Shown here piece by piece: positions 1 to 7,724 of a DNA stretch of 20,651 nucleotides. The notes below the pieces were generated by a model, which did no database searches, was not told the DNA's origin, and saw nothing but the letters and a program-made list of their open reading frames with translations. A program made the position numbers and the translations under genes. The number at the start of each line of letters is the position of its first letter. Position 1 is the first letter of the stretch. Location of the stretch: contig SMXL01000157.1 of assembly GCA_004356385.1 (NCBI GenBank), positions 1-20,651 on the forward strand, written 5' to 3'. The stretch is from Bacteroidota bacterium. Lineage in GTDB: Bacteria; Bacteroidota; Rhodothermia; Rhodothermales; UBA10348.

Positions 1-253
1 ACGATGATCATCAGTAGTGTATCCCACTGCAAGTTGGCCGACGAACTGGGCGCAGTCGCTCTCTCGTGACTAACCCCCCTTCCACTTGAAGGAATAGAAG
101 TAAGCACCTCTCTAAAACTGCCTAGATTAGACATCCTTGCCGACCATGTACGGATTGGAAGTGATTTTCCCCATTGGGGTCCCCCCTCTCGAATAGCCAC
201 AAAACAGCTAGATAAGGGGCAATTCTGTCAGAAATATCCACCTAGGTTCCGCC
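1..253. other. Non-coding stretch at the window start
   Basis: No credible complete gene is visible here. Plus frame 1 is open from base 1 to a TGA at 67-69 and could be the last 22 codons of a gene that begins outside the window, but it is too short to recognise. A small CCCC-ATT-GGGG dyad lies near 170-180 without a T-run. I see no rRNA, tmRNA or riboswitch signature. Confidence 0.4.
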
Positions 254-294
254 GAAAAAACAAAACCCCATGCAGTACAATGACATACATGGGG
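254..294 (-). terminator. Intrinsic terminator of tRNA-Val
   Basis: On the minus strand a CCCCATG arm (294-288) pairs with CATGGGG (272-266) around a 15-base loop. It is followed at once by TTTTGTTTTTT. It starts 6 bases after the last tRNA base, so it is the natural Rho-independent terminator of the tRNA-Val transcript. Confidence 0.85.
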
Positions 295-300
295 TATCGG

Positions 301-374
301 TGGGCGATACTAGACTCGAACTAGTGACCCCCTGCTTGTAAGGCAGGTGCTCTAACCAACTGAGCTAATCGCCC
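301..374 (-). tRNA. tRNA-Val (anticodon TAC)
   Basis: The minus strand folds as a full cloverleaf. The acceptor stem is GGGCGAT/ATCGCCC with discriminator A. The D arm holds AGCTCAGTTGGTTAGAGC. The anticodon stem is CCTGC/GCAGG around loop CTTACAA, giving anticodon TAC (Val, GUA/GUG codons). The T arm is ACTAG-TTCGAGT-CTAGT. The 3' CCA is not fully encoded: after the discriminator the genome reads CCG, so CCA must be added by nucleotidyltransferase. A terminator follows directly. Confidence 0.95.
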
Positions 375-398
375 GGGACACGAAACGCTGTTCAGAAA

Positions 399-428
399 AA
401 TGTAGTGCACAAAAAGGCTCCGCGGCAA
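399..428 (-). promoter_or_regulatory. Possible promoter of tRNA-Val
   Basis: On the minus strand TTGCCG (428-423) and TACATT (404-399) are separated by 18 bases and lie about 25 bases before the tRNA 5' end. Each hexamer matches 4 of 6 sigma70 consensus bases. Position is right, sequence support is modest. Confidence 0.33.
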
Positions 429-472
429 AACACAGTGCAGTCAGCAGGACCGTACCAAAACGTCGGGCCACC

Positions 473-484
473 GAACCGCGGTTC
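473..484. repeat. 12-bp perfect palindrome GAACCGCGGTTC
   Basis: A perfect palindrome lies in the roughly 195-base gap between the end of the lipoprotein gene and tRNA-Val. It has no loop or T-run, so it is not an intrinsic terminator. It could be a protein-binding site or chance. Confidence 0.3.
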
Positions 485-569
485 AGCGAATGCCGCCAGT
501 CAACGCACCACCAACATAGGGGTTCTGTTCAAATATCGTGAACTGAATCAGCAAGAAATTTCTGCTCGT

Positions 570-1463
570 TCAGAAACCAAGAGCTGCATTGAGTGCTGCA
601 CTGTTCGGCCAATCGTCCTGAAAGAGCCCGATCGATCCGAAAAAGCCAAATCCTTTTTCTACGTTTGACAGGGTTCCGGGGATGGATAGCACCTCCGGGT
701 CGAAAATATCCATCGGCGGATCCCACTTCGCATCCAACACCTGAAGTCGAACTCCCATGGCATCCCATGTCAGATTTTCCTCGGGCTGCTGTCTGATCGC
801 AGACAGTGTTTCCATATCCTGCGTGATATCTACTCGAACCATCCATCCACCATCCTCTGTAGCGACTCCCGATCTTCCATATGGAATCCGAATGGGCGAG
901 CCACTGAATGGAAACCAATACGAAACCTCTACATCCCACGGCGAATTAATTCCAGGCAGAATCAGGTCCTGATAGACCGACGAATCCGGCCGAACGACCG
1001 GGAGCTGTTGCTCTACGCGGGTACCCGAGAGGTTCGGTACGTCCGTTTCTGCGCTTGTAATTTTTCCATCATTGCGGGTGATTTCGAGTCGATAGGTTCG
1101 CGACGGTCGTACGATGAACGAGGCTCGGTAAATATGTCCGTATGATCCATCCGATAGCCGAGTCAGTGTATGATTCCACCGAACTACACTTCCCGATCTC
1201 AGGTCGGTTGTGGTAACTACCGCATCGATCGAAGCTTGCGGATCCGACGGGGACTCGATTCGCTCGGCCAGCCGACTGAGCGGTATGATTCGGATCGAAT
1301 GATCCCTTTCACGCTCGTTCAGAAAGCCAAATACCGTAAAATACTTCTCGTCGTTGTCGAACGGGTCGAGCTCCGTACTGTCGCAGCTAGCGAATGCGAG
1401 GACGACGACTAAACTCGCTAGAAAGGAAATCAGGACACGCTTATAATGGGAACGAGAATCCAA
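570..1463 (-). CDS. Outer-surface lipoprotein, DUF4249-like
   Basis: A 297-residue protein with a basic N-terminus, a hydrophobic stretch (residues 10-25) and a Cys at 27 in the context AFASC, an imperfect lipobox; this is probably a lipoprotein. The mature part is beta-rich and resembles the DUF4249 pattern of Bacteroidota: an opening segment YFTVFGFLNE, then a first beta domain ending near YRLEITRNDGKITSAETDVP. In that family such proteins sit in the envelope, often beside TonB-dependent receptors, but none is seen here. The start is TTG (1463); no ATG or GTG is available in frame nearby. It stands alone between two tRNA genes on the same strand. The family assignment is by eye and moderate; the lipoprotein nature is more secure. 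No function is known. Confidence 0.75.
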   Translation of the reverse strand: MDSRSHYKRVLISFLASLVVVLAFASCDSTELDPFDNDEKYFTVFGFLNERERDHSIRIIPLSRLAERIESPSDPQASIDAVVTTTDLRSGSVVRWNHTLTRLSDGSYGHIYRASFIVRPSRTYRLEITRNDGKITSAETDVPNLSGTRVEQQLPVVRPDSSVYQDLILPGINSPWDVEVSYWFPFSGSPIRIPYGRSGVATEDGGWMVRVDITQDMETLSAIRQQPEENLTWDAMGVRLQVLDAKWDPPMDIFDPEVLSIPGTLSNVEKGFGFFGSIGLFQDDWPNSAALNAALGF

Positions 1464-1561
1464 TTCTAGAATTTGGAGTTTATGGAGCTGACCGCAGAGC
1501 CTCTTTGTCGTAAACAGAGTCCTGCCTGCGGCCTGGTCATGGCCGAGGTCGATTCAATGAT

Positions 1562-1636
1562 TGGAGCGGGAAACGGGGGTCGAACCCGCGACCCTCAGCT
1601 TGGGAAGCTGATGCTCTACCACTGAGCTATTCCCGC
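1562..1636 (-). tRNA. tRNA-Gly (anticodon CCC)
   Basis: A cloverleaf on the minus strand. The acceptor stem is GCGGGAA/TTCCCGC with discriminator T, as usual for glycine tRNA, followed by an encoded CCA (1564-1562). The D arm holds AGCTCAGTGGTAGAGC. The anticodon stem is TCAGC/GCTGA around loop TTCCCAA, giving anticodon CCC (GGG codons). The T arm holds GCGGG-TTCGACC-CCCGT. Unlike tRNA-Val in this window, its CCA is encoded. Confidence 0.95.
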
Positions 1637-1648
1637 CGGATTGCGACG

Positions 1649-1677
1649 ATGTTACTCTCGTTTTCAATGAATGTCAA
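1649..1677 (-). promoter_or_regulatory. Strong sigma70-type promoter of tRNA-Gly
   Basis: On the minus strand a perfect TTGACA (1677-1672), a 17-base spacer and TAACAT (1654-1649) lie just upstream of tRNA-Gly. The expected transcription start is near 1642, leaving a leader of about 6 bases. This is the clearest promoter in the window and shows that the host reads standard -35/-10 boxes. Confidence 0.78.
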
Positions 1678-1686
1678 TCGGGGACG

Positions 1687-1714
1687 TTGATATGCCAGAG
1701 GCGGTTCTTATCTT
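1687..1714 (+). promoter_or_regulatory. Probable promoter of the rpmH-rnpA operon
   Basis: TTGATA (1687-1692), a 16-base spacer and TATCTT (1709-1714) lie upstream of rpmH, leaving a leader of about 100 bases. The -35 box matches 5 of 6 and the -10 box 4 of 6 consensus bases. It is back to back with the tRNA-Gly promoter, the -35 boxes being 9 bases apart. Confidence 0.42.
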
Positions 1715-1819
1715 TTCCGGCCTGAATTTTCGGACGTGTATCTGAATTACGGGGTGTGCCAATGCCCGATGAATCCGCCCATTCAGCCACATTGATCATA
1801 CTTCTCCGGATAAAGAATA

Positions 1820-1975
1820 ATGAAACGCACGTACCAACCGAGCCGTCGTAAACGAGCAAATAAGCATGGATTTCGCTCGCGCATGTCGTCCAAGAACGGA
1901 CGAGGTGTTCTTGCTCGTCGGCGTCAGAAAGGACGAAAGAATTTAACCGTCAGCGATACTCGCAGCGGCAAGTAA
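1820..1975 (+). CDS. rpmH: 50S ribosomal protein L34
   Basis: A 51-residue, highly basic protein beginning [19 protein letters not shown] and continuing through [20 protein letters not shown], the hallmark of bL34 of the large ribosomal subunit. The short C-terminal tail ([11 protein letters not shown]) is slightly longer than the 44-46 residues common in Proteobacteria. It starts at ATG with no Shine-Dalgarno sequence upstream. It is first in the plus-strand run and is followed 7 bases later by rnpA, the usual partner, so the two are surely co-transcribed. Confidence 0.97.
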   Translation: MKRTYQPSRRKRANKHGFRSRMSSKNGRGVLARRRQKGRKNLTVSDTRSGK

Positions 1976-1982
1976 TCAGACT

Positions 1983-2450
1983 GTGGCCCGCACCAGCCCC
2001 GCTTTCACGCGTCTAGGACTCCCTCCCTCCTATCGCCATCCGTCATCTCATCGCCTGAAACGAAAGAGACTGATTCAACCCCTTTTTGATCGGGACGACG
2101 AAAAGACGGGTTCGCTGTCTGTCGGAAGTCTTCGAATTTCGTATCGTTTTCAGCCTGAAGCCTTGGTCGGGCAAGCTGTACCGCTACAGGTTGGTTTTGC
2201 AGTGAGTCGGTCAATTGGAGGTTCCGTCACACGAAATCGGGTAAAAAGAGTACTAAGAGAAACGTTTCGCCATAAGCTTCAAGAGATCACGGAAAAATTA
2301 ACAGATCAAAAGGACGTTCTGACCATGATGATCGTCGTGCGCCGTCTTTCAGAGGACGAATCTAGAATCAAAAGAGACTTACTTGTTGGAATTGAACAGT
2401 TGTTGGAAGCATTGGAATCCAACTCCGACCGATCATCCCCCGACGAATAA
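1983..2450 (+). CDS. rnpA: Ribonuclease P protein component
   Basis: RnpA is the basic protein subunit that helps RNase P RNA bind precursor tRNA. The family signature RNRVKR is at residues 84-89, preceded by VGFAVSRSIGGSVT. The conserved N-terminal region of the family seems to begin only near residue 23 (HRLKRKRLIQPLF), so this 155-residue protein carries an extension of about 22 residues rich in Pro, Ser and Arg. The only start codon that precedes the core without entering rpmH is GTG at 1983, 7 bases after the rpmH stop. The C-terminus also has an acidic tail (SNSDRSSPDE). The yidD gene often found next is absent; yidC follows after 97 bases. Confidence 0.93.
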   Translation: MARTSPAFTRLGLPPSYRHPSSHRLKRKRLIQPLFDRDDEKTGSLSVGSLRISYRFQPEALVGQAVPLQVGFAVSRSIGGSVTRNRVKRVLRETFRHKLQEITEKLTDQKDVLTMMIVVRRLSEDESRIKRDLLVGIEQLLEALESNSDRSSPDE

Positions 2451-2533
2451 AACGGAACTGCGAACTATCACTTACGTAACGAAATCCTTTCCTTAGAATT
2501 GAACACCCAACATCACTCACCGCTTCCGTGCCA

Positions 2534-2539
2534 TATAAT
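2534..2539 (+). promoter_or_regulatory. Possible -10 box just before yidC
   Basis: A perfect TATAAT lies 8 bases before the GTG of yidC in the rnpA-yidC gap. No good -35 box is found 16-18 bases upstream (the position reads CATCAC). If active, transcription would start at or within a base or two of the start codon, giving a nearly leaderless yidC mRNA. Confidence 0.28.
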
Positions 2540-2547
2540 TAAACACC

Positions 2548-4380
2548 GTGGATAGAAACGTTGTCATAGCAACCGTTCTGATTGCCCTGATCATGGTGGT
2601 CTGGTTCACCTGGATGTCGCCATCGACCGTTCCTGAACAGGTGACAGGTCCAGTAGTAGCGGATTCAACGGAACGGTTTGAAATCGAGGCGCCGGTGTTC
2701 CAAGCTCCAGAACCCATCGTACCTGGACAGGTCCCGGTCTTTACTGCGGGTGACTCGACCGTTCTCGGGTCGCAAGATGGTGTTGTTCGAGACATCGTCG
2801 TCGAATCAGACTTTTATACCGCTGTGTTTTCGACTCGAGGAGGTACGATTACCTCGATGTCTCTGAAAACTTATACGAAATTCGGAAGCGACGAGGCTGT
2901 TCAGCTCATTGACACCACGAAAGGCGGCGCGATCGGAATTGTGTTCATGTCCCCTAACAATCGCATCTACGACACACGAAGCTTCACGTTTGAGTCCTCG
3001 GCGCCGAATCAAATAACATTGGGCGATGTACCGGTCGAACTCGTATTTCGCTCAGAAGTCGGAGCCGGAGCGATTGTAAAGCGATATACATTGAATCGAG
3101 AATCGTATGAAATCGGCATATCCGTATCTTTTGAAGCCCCTGAGACCTTTCTAGCTCAGGGAGATTATGAAATCGTTTGGAACGGCGGTCTCCCATTCAC
3201 CGAAGGGGACCACCAACTCGAGACCACTAAGTCTGGTGCTTATGCATCCAGTGGTGGTGACGTTGAGAGTGTAACTCTCATGTCCGATTCATTCGAAGAA
3301 CGCTCGTTGAGGGGTGTCGTCGAATGGATCGCTGTGAAGAACAAATACTTCATGGCCGCTCTAATTCCAGCGGTCGAAGCTCGTGGAGCCGAACTTATCG
3401 CCGAACGCTTTGGCGAATTGGACGACGAAGATGTTCGGCTGGATTTTGTTGCCAGTTTAGAAATTCCGATCACGGACTCGGAGGCGGACGAGTTTAAACT
3501 CTACCTGGGTCCAATGGAATTCAAAAGAATCAATGCCTACGGTGTTGGCCTCTACGATACGGTGGATTTCGGATGGGACTTTTTTGAGGCGCTGACGAGA
3601 CCGCTCGCCAAGTTCATATTCATTCCAACGTTTGCCTTTCTGAGCAGCTTTATACCGAACTACGGTCTGATCATCATCATCTTCTCGATCCTGATCAAGC
3701 TGCTTCTCTTCCCTCTTACGAAGAAGTCGTTCCGAAGTATGGCTAAGATGCGGGAGCTCCAGCCGCGTATGGAAGCCATCAAAGAGAAATACCGGGATAA
3801 TCCTCAAAAGCAGCAGAAGGCGACGATGAAGATGTATAAGGAGACGGGGGTGAATCCGCTTGGCGGATGTATGCCTATGCTGCTTCAATATCCAATCATT
3901 ATCGCACTGTGGATGTTTTTACCGCAGGCCATCGAAATCAGGCAGCAGGGATTTCTCTGGGCAACCGACCTTTCGGCCCCGGATGTCATCTTGAGTCTGC
4001 CGTTTACGATCCCGATGTATGGCAACTATGTGGGCGGATTTACGCTTCTAATGGGCCTCTCGATGGTGGTCCAAATGAAGATTCAGGCGATGCCGGGCTC
4101 CGGAGCCCAGCAGAAGATGTTCATGTATCTCATGCCACTGATGATGTTTGTCATCTTCAACAAGTTCGCAGCGGGACTCAGTCTGTATTACCTCTGCTAT
4201 AACGTGCTGACCGCGGCTCAGCAGAAGCTGATCAATAGCCAGCTTCGAAAGGAAAATGAAGCGAAAGAAGCTAGTGGAACGAGCGACAGAGCCAGAAAGG
4301 ACCCGCCGAAGAAGAAAAGGAAATCTCTCACCACAAACGGTCGGGCTAAAGCGCGTTCCGCGAAGAAAAGCCGACGATAA
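2548..4380 (+). CDS. yidC: Membrane protein insertase YidC
   Basis: YidC inserts and folds inner-membrane proteins, alone or with SecYEG. The 610-residue protein has the Bacteroidota form: an N-terminal membrane helix (about 4-23, start MDRNVVIATVLIALIM), a large periplasmic domain (about 60-345) and the conserved C-terminal insertase domain (about 350-560). The latter shows PLTKKSFRSMAKMRELQP and GGCMPMLLQYPIIIALWMF. The positive residue of the substrate groove, Arg in E. coli, is here Lys (IKLLLFPLTK, five residues before the Pro). The tail from about 575 is strongly basic (DPPKKKRKS, RAKARSAKKSRR), a form linked in other YidC proteins to ribosome contact. It starts at GTG, supported by the match of the N-terminus to relatives. 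mnmE follows after 14 bases. Confidence 0.96.
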   Translation: MDRNVVIATVLIALIMVVWFTWMSPSTVPEQVTGPVVADSTERFEIEAPVFQAPEPIVPGQVPVFTAGDSTVLGSQDGVVRDIVVESDFYTAVFSTRGGTITSMSLKTYTKFGSDEAVQLIDTTKGGAIGIVFMSPNNRIYDTRSFTFESSAPNQITLGDVPVELVFRSEVGAGAIVKRYTLNRESYEIGISVSFEAPETFLAQGDYEIVWNGGLPFTEGDHQLETTKSGAYASSGGDVESVTLMSDSFEERSLRGVVEWIAVKNKYFMAALIPAVEARGAELIAERFGELDDEDVRLDFVASLEIPITDSEADEFKLYLGPMEFKRINAYGVGLYDTVDFGWDFFEALTRPLAKFIFIPTFAFLSSFIPNYGLIIIIFSILIKLLLFPLTKKSFRSMAKMRELQPRMEAIKEKYRDNPQKQQKATMKMYKETGVNPLGGCMPMLLQYPIIIALWMFLPQAIEIRQQGFLWATDLSAPDVILSLPFTIPMYGNYVGGFTLLMGLSMVVQMKIQAMPGSGAQQKMFMYLMPLMMFVIFNKFAAGLSLYYLCYNVLTAAQQKLINSQLRKENEAKEASGTSDRARKDPPKKKRKSLTTNGRAKARSAKKSRR

Positions 4381-4394
4381 CCGCGTGTCCGTTC

Positions 4395-5774
4395 ATGACT
4401 CCGAATGATGGAGACACGATTGTAGCACGTGCGACTGCTAGAGGAATTGCAGCCATTGCAATGATTCGTCTCTCAGGCGCCGACGCCCTCGATATTGCTC
4501 AGAAATGCTTTTCCGGGGCAAACCTCTCATCGAAGGATTCTCACACGGCCCACGTGGGATTCATGCAATCTGACTCGAAGACCGATTTGGATCAGGTCGT
4601 TGTAACCATATTTCGGGCCCCATCCTCGGTAACGGGCGAAAATGTGGTCGAAATCACCTGTCACGGTGGTGAAATGGTTTCTCATAGAATCCTGGATGCT
4701 CTAGTCAACGAGGGTGCGCGTCCTGCGGAGCCCGGCGAGTTCACACAACGGGCTTTTTTAAACGGAAAAATGGATTTGGCACAGGCAGAGGCCGTGGGAG
4801 AAATTATTCATTCCGGTTCAAGACGCGCACAAGCCATTTCTCTGGCCCATTTGAAGGGCAGCTATTCTGTTGTTCTGCATGAGCTGCGGGAAGAAATGCT
4901 CGATCTGTGCGGATATATAGAGTTAGAGCTGGATTTTTCCGAGGAGGATGTGGAATTCGCCGACAAGAATCGACTTTCGGATCTTTTGGAGCGAACTCGC
5001 GCACTGTTGGAAGGACTCATTGAATCGTATCGGTACGGCTCGGTTGTGCGCGATGGCGTGCACATTGTCCTTGCCGGGCGTCCGAATGCCGGGAAGTCCA
5101 CCCTCTTGAATGCGTTGGTCGGATTCGATAGGGCCATCGTCTCTGAGACGCCGGGTACGACCCGGGACGAAATCGGTGAAGAGACAGAGTTTGAAGGAAT
5201 GCGGTTGCAATTTGTTGACACAGCGGGCCTGAGAAACACCACAGATGAAATCGAATCAGAAGGAGTGCGTCGGGCCGAAGCAGCCATTCGAAAAGCAGAT
5301 GTGCTCGTTTATGTATACGATGCCACCGTCGGAATGGACGACGAAGAACAAGCGTACCTTGACAAATTGAAAATTAGCGCGCCGGACCTTCAAGTCTTTG
5401 TAATTCGTAACAAGTGCGACCTGTTGAATGAGTACGATGCCCTCGATGGACAATATGCACTGTCAGCTCTTCAGTCTATGAAGGACGAAATGTTGATCAC
5501 GCCACTCTTATCGGACGTGGTAAAGTCGGTCGAAGCGAAGGAGAATTTTGGGGAAGGATCCTTTGTGGTTACTAACGAAAGACATCGATACCATCTGGGT
5601 AAAGCATACGATTCAGTAGTCGCGGCCACGAACGCATTGAGTAAAAACATGTCGGGAGATTTTATCGCCCTGGACCTTCGGGAAGCCATGAATGAGCTTG
5701 GCGCAATTACCGGGGCCACAGCGAGTGAGGATATTTTAGATCGGATCTTTTCTCGATTCTGTATTGGCAAGTAA
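4395..5774 (+). CDS. mnmE: tRNA uridine-5-carboxymethylaminomethyl modification GTPase
   Basis: MnmE works with MnmG to modify the wobble uridine (U34) of tRNAs that read split codon boxes. The 459-residue protein shows the N-terminal folate-binding domain (DTIVARATARGIAAIAMIRLSG; GENVVEITCHGG; AEPGEFTQRAFLNGKMDL) and a helical domain interrupted by a G domain. The latter has GRPNAGKS at 228-235, TPGTTRD, DTAG and NKCD. It ends in the diagnostic FCIGK with the C-x-G-K motif (456-459). All key motifs are intact. Its TAA stop is followed with no gap by the ATG of mnmG, which suggests translational coupling of two subunits that form one complex. Confidence 0.97.
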   Translation: MTPNDGDTIVARATARGIAAIAMIRLSGADALDIAQKCFSGANLSSKDSHTAHVGFMQSDSKTDLDQVVVTIFRAPSSVTGENVVEITCHGGEMVSHRILDALVNEGARPAEPGEFTQRAFLNGKMDLAQAEAVGEIIHSGSRRAQAISLAHLKGSYSVVLHELREEMLDLCGYIELELDFSEEDVEFADKNRLSDLLERTRALLEGLIESYRYGSVVRDGVHIVLAGRPNAGKSTLLNALVGFDRAIVSETPGTTRDEIGEETEFEGMRLQFVDTAGLRNTTDEIESEGVRRAEAAIRKADVLVYVYDATVGMDDEEQAYLDKLKISAPDLQVFVIRNKCDLLNEYDALDGQYALSALQSMKDEMLITPLLSDVVKSVEAKENFGEGSFVVTNERHRYHLGKAYDSVVAATNALSKNMSGDFIALDLREAMNELGAITGATASEDILDRIFSRFCIGK

Positions 5775-7670
5775 ATGTCGAAATTAATACAATACGATAT
5801 AATAGTAGTGGGAGGGGGCCACGCGGGCTCAGAGGCTGCGGCGGCATCTGCGCGACTTGGAGCGCGTACACTTCTCATTACCATGAACCTGGAGGCCATC
5901 GGTCGAATGTCCTGCAATCCGGCCATCGGAGGAATTGGAAAAGGGCAAATAACACGTGAAATTGATGCCTTGGGGGGTATAATGGGACGAATTACGGACC
6001 AGTCCGGGATTCAGTTCAGAATGCTAAACAAAAGAAAAGGACCGGCGGTCTGGTCTCCCCGCGCCCAGTGCGATCGACAACTGTATGCTCAAGGAATCCG
6101 AAGAGAACTCGAGTCAATCGACCAGCTTTTTATGCGCGCGGATATGGTATCGGAGATTCTCGCTACTGGAGGAACCGTACAAGGAGTCAGAACTCAGCTC
6201 GGTCGAGAGTACGCTGCCAAGGCTGTCATACTTACAAGCGGGACATTTATGAATGGCACGATCCATTTAGGTGAAAAGCAGTTCGGTGGTGGACGGATGG
6301 GCGAGAGAGCCTCGTCGGGTATAACAGCTTCGCTGCATGAGTTAGGTTTCGAAAGTGGTCGACTAAAAACGGGTACGCCACCCAGAATAGATGGAAGAAC
6401 AATCGATTACGATAAAGTAGAAGAACAACCCGGGGACGCCGTACCTAGTCCATTTTCGTTTATGACCGATGCACTTCCGAGTGAGCAGCGTAGTTGTTGG
6501 TTAGCGTACACGAATGACGACGTACACGACATTCTAAGGACGGGGTTTGATAGAAGCCCAATGTTTGAGGGCCGAATAAAGGGACAAGGCCCCCGGTATT
6601 GCCCTTCCATTGAAGACAAGATCGATCGCTTCGCCGACAAGGATCGACACCAGCTTTTCCTAGAGCCCGAGGGGTGGACGACCGACGAAGTCTATGTCAA
6701 CGGATTTTCAACGAGCCTTCCCGAAGACGTCCAATTGGATGCGCTTCATAGGGTTGATGGGTTGGAAAATGTGCACATGATGCGACCGGGTTACGCCATT
6801 GAATACGATTACTTCCCCCCGCATCAGGTCCGGTACAGTCTGGAAACCAAGACGATCGAGGGACTCTACTTTGCAGGTCAGATCAATGGGACGACGGGGT
6901 ACGAAGAGGCCGCGGCTCAGGGAATCATCGCGGGAATCAACGCGGCTCGATCAATCAGGGACCTCTCCCCTATCGTTCTCTCCAGATCTCAGGCCTATAT
7001 CGGTGTCTTGATCGACGACTTGGTGGCCAAAGGCACCGATGAACCCTACCGCATGTTTACTTCTCGCGCGGAGCATCGGATTCTGCTTCGGCAAGACAAT
7101 TCGGATGCGCGACTTACGCCGCTGGGAAGGGAAATTGGTCTGGTCGATGACAACCGAATGAGGCGATTTGAGAAAAGACAGGAAGCGATTCAAAGAACTC
7201 AACGGAATGTGGAGGCCTCGACCGTAAAACCGGATGCTGTCAACGGGTATTTGGAAGCGGTAGATACGAGCAAGATCGACCAACCGGAAAAGTTATCGAA
7301 ACTGGCCGTAAGACCACAAGTAAATCTAGCAAACATAATAGATTACGTGAACCTTCGGGAAGAAATCGTTGTCGAAGCACCGGGTTTAGAACCCATCGAG
7401 GTGCTTGTGGAGACCGGTCTTAAGTACGCGGGGTATCTAAGACGAGAAGAGGAAATGGTCGAACGAATGGCGAAACTCGAATTGTTTCCGATCCCTCCGA
7501 ATATCGATTACGCCGAGCTAAGCAACATTGCCATCGAAGCCAGAGAGAAGCTGACAAGGATTCAACCGGAGAACATTGGACAGGCCTCGAGAATCAGCGG
7601 AGTCAGTCCAGCAGACATTTCGGTTCTCATGGTCTTGCTGAAGAAACGTCAATTGGAACCGCAGGCATAG
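5775..7670 (+). CDS. mnmG: tRNA uridine-5-carboxymethylaminomethyl modification enzyme MnmG
   Basis: The FAD-dependent partner of MnmE (also called GidA). The 631-residue length is typical of the long form. Seen are the dinucleotide-binding motif GGGHAGSEAA (13-22), the family signature SCNPAIGGIGKGQ (47-59), and CPSIEDK with Cys 276, which corresponds to a catalytic Cys of the E. coli enzyme. Also seen are the FAD-binding FAGQINGTTGYEEAAAQG and the C-terminal helical domain that docks MnmE (ending PADISVLMVLLKKRQ). It starts at ATG directly after the mnmE stop. The next gene, rsmG, is the classical neighbour; a parS site lies in the 53-base gap between them. Confidence 0.97.
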   Translation: MSKLIQYDIIVVGGGHAGSEAAAASARLGARTLLITMNLEAIGRMSCNPAIGGIGKGQITREIDALGGIMGRITDQSGIQFRMLNKRKGPAVWSPRAQCDRQLYAQGIRRELESIDQLFMRADMVSEILATGGTVQGVRTQLGREYAAKAVILTSGTFMNGTIHLGEKQFGGGRMGERASSGITASLHELGFESGRLKTGTPPRIDGRTIDYDKVEEQPGDAVPSPFSFMTDALPSEQRSCWLAYTNDDVHDILRTGFDRSPMFEGRIKGQGPRYCPSIEDKIDRFADKDRHQLFLEPEGWTTDEVYVNGFSTSLPEDVQLDALHRVDGLENVHMMRPGYAIEYDYFPPHQVRYSLETKTIEGLYFAGQINGTTGYEEAAAQGIIAGINAARSIRDLSPIVLSRSQAYIGVLIDDLVAKGTDEPYRMFTSRAEHRILLRQDNSDARLTPLGREIGLVDDNRMRRFEKRQEAIQRTQRNVEASTVKPDAVNGYLEAVDTSKIDQPEKLSKLAVRPQVNLANIIDYVNLREEIVVEAPGLEPIEVLVETGLKYAGYLRREEEMVERMAKLELFPIPPNIDYAELSNIAIEAREKLTRIQPENIGQASRISGVSPADISVLMVLLKKRQLEPQA

Positions 7671-7679
7671 AAAGGGGAG

Positions 7680-7695
7680 TGTTTCACGTGAAACG
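7680..7695. promoter_or_regulatory. parS: parS centromere site 1
   Basis: The sequence TGTTTCACGTGAAACG matches the widely conserved chromosomal parS consensus TGTTTCACGTGAAACA at 15 of 16 bases. It contains a perfect 14-bp palindrome (7681-7694). ParB binds such sites near replication origins, spreads as a CTP-dependent clamp and directs segregation with ParA. It lies between mnmG and rsmG and ends one base before a -35 box. parA and parB are not in this window. Confidence 0.92.
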
Positions 7696-7696
7696 A

Positions 7697-7724
7697 TTGA
7701 CGAACAGTCAGAATTTGTTATAAA
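7697..7724 (+). promoter_or_regulatory. Probable promoter of rsmG, abutting parS
   Basis: TTGACG (7697-7702), a 16-base spacer and TATAAA (7719-7724) each match sigma70 consensus at 5 of 6 bases. The -10 box overlaps the A of the first possible rsmG ATG (7724). Transcription from it would start near 7731 and skip that ATG, favouring the next in-frame ATG at 7775. The -35 box is one base from parS site 1. Confidence 0.55.

Noticed and set aside
529..939. A 136-codon minus-strand frame overlapping the lipoprotein gene
   Set aside because: It is in another frame of the lipoprotein gene, without family resemblance or signal; the lipoprotein frame has a signal sequence and a plausible fold pattern.
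1464..1561. GGCC-TGGTCAT-GGCC dyad as a terminator of tRNA-Gly
   Set aside because: The stem is four base pairs and no T-run follows on either strand.
301..1636. tRNA genes as integration sites of a mobile element
   Set aside because: No integrase, no duplicated tRNA 3' end and no change in gene type is visible beside either tRNA.
2451..2547. A hidden yidD gene between rnpA and yidC
   Set aside because: The gap is only 97 bases and shows no frame resembling YidD.
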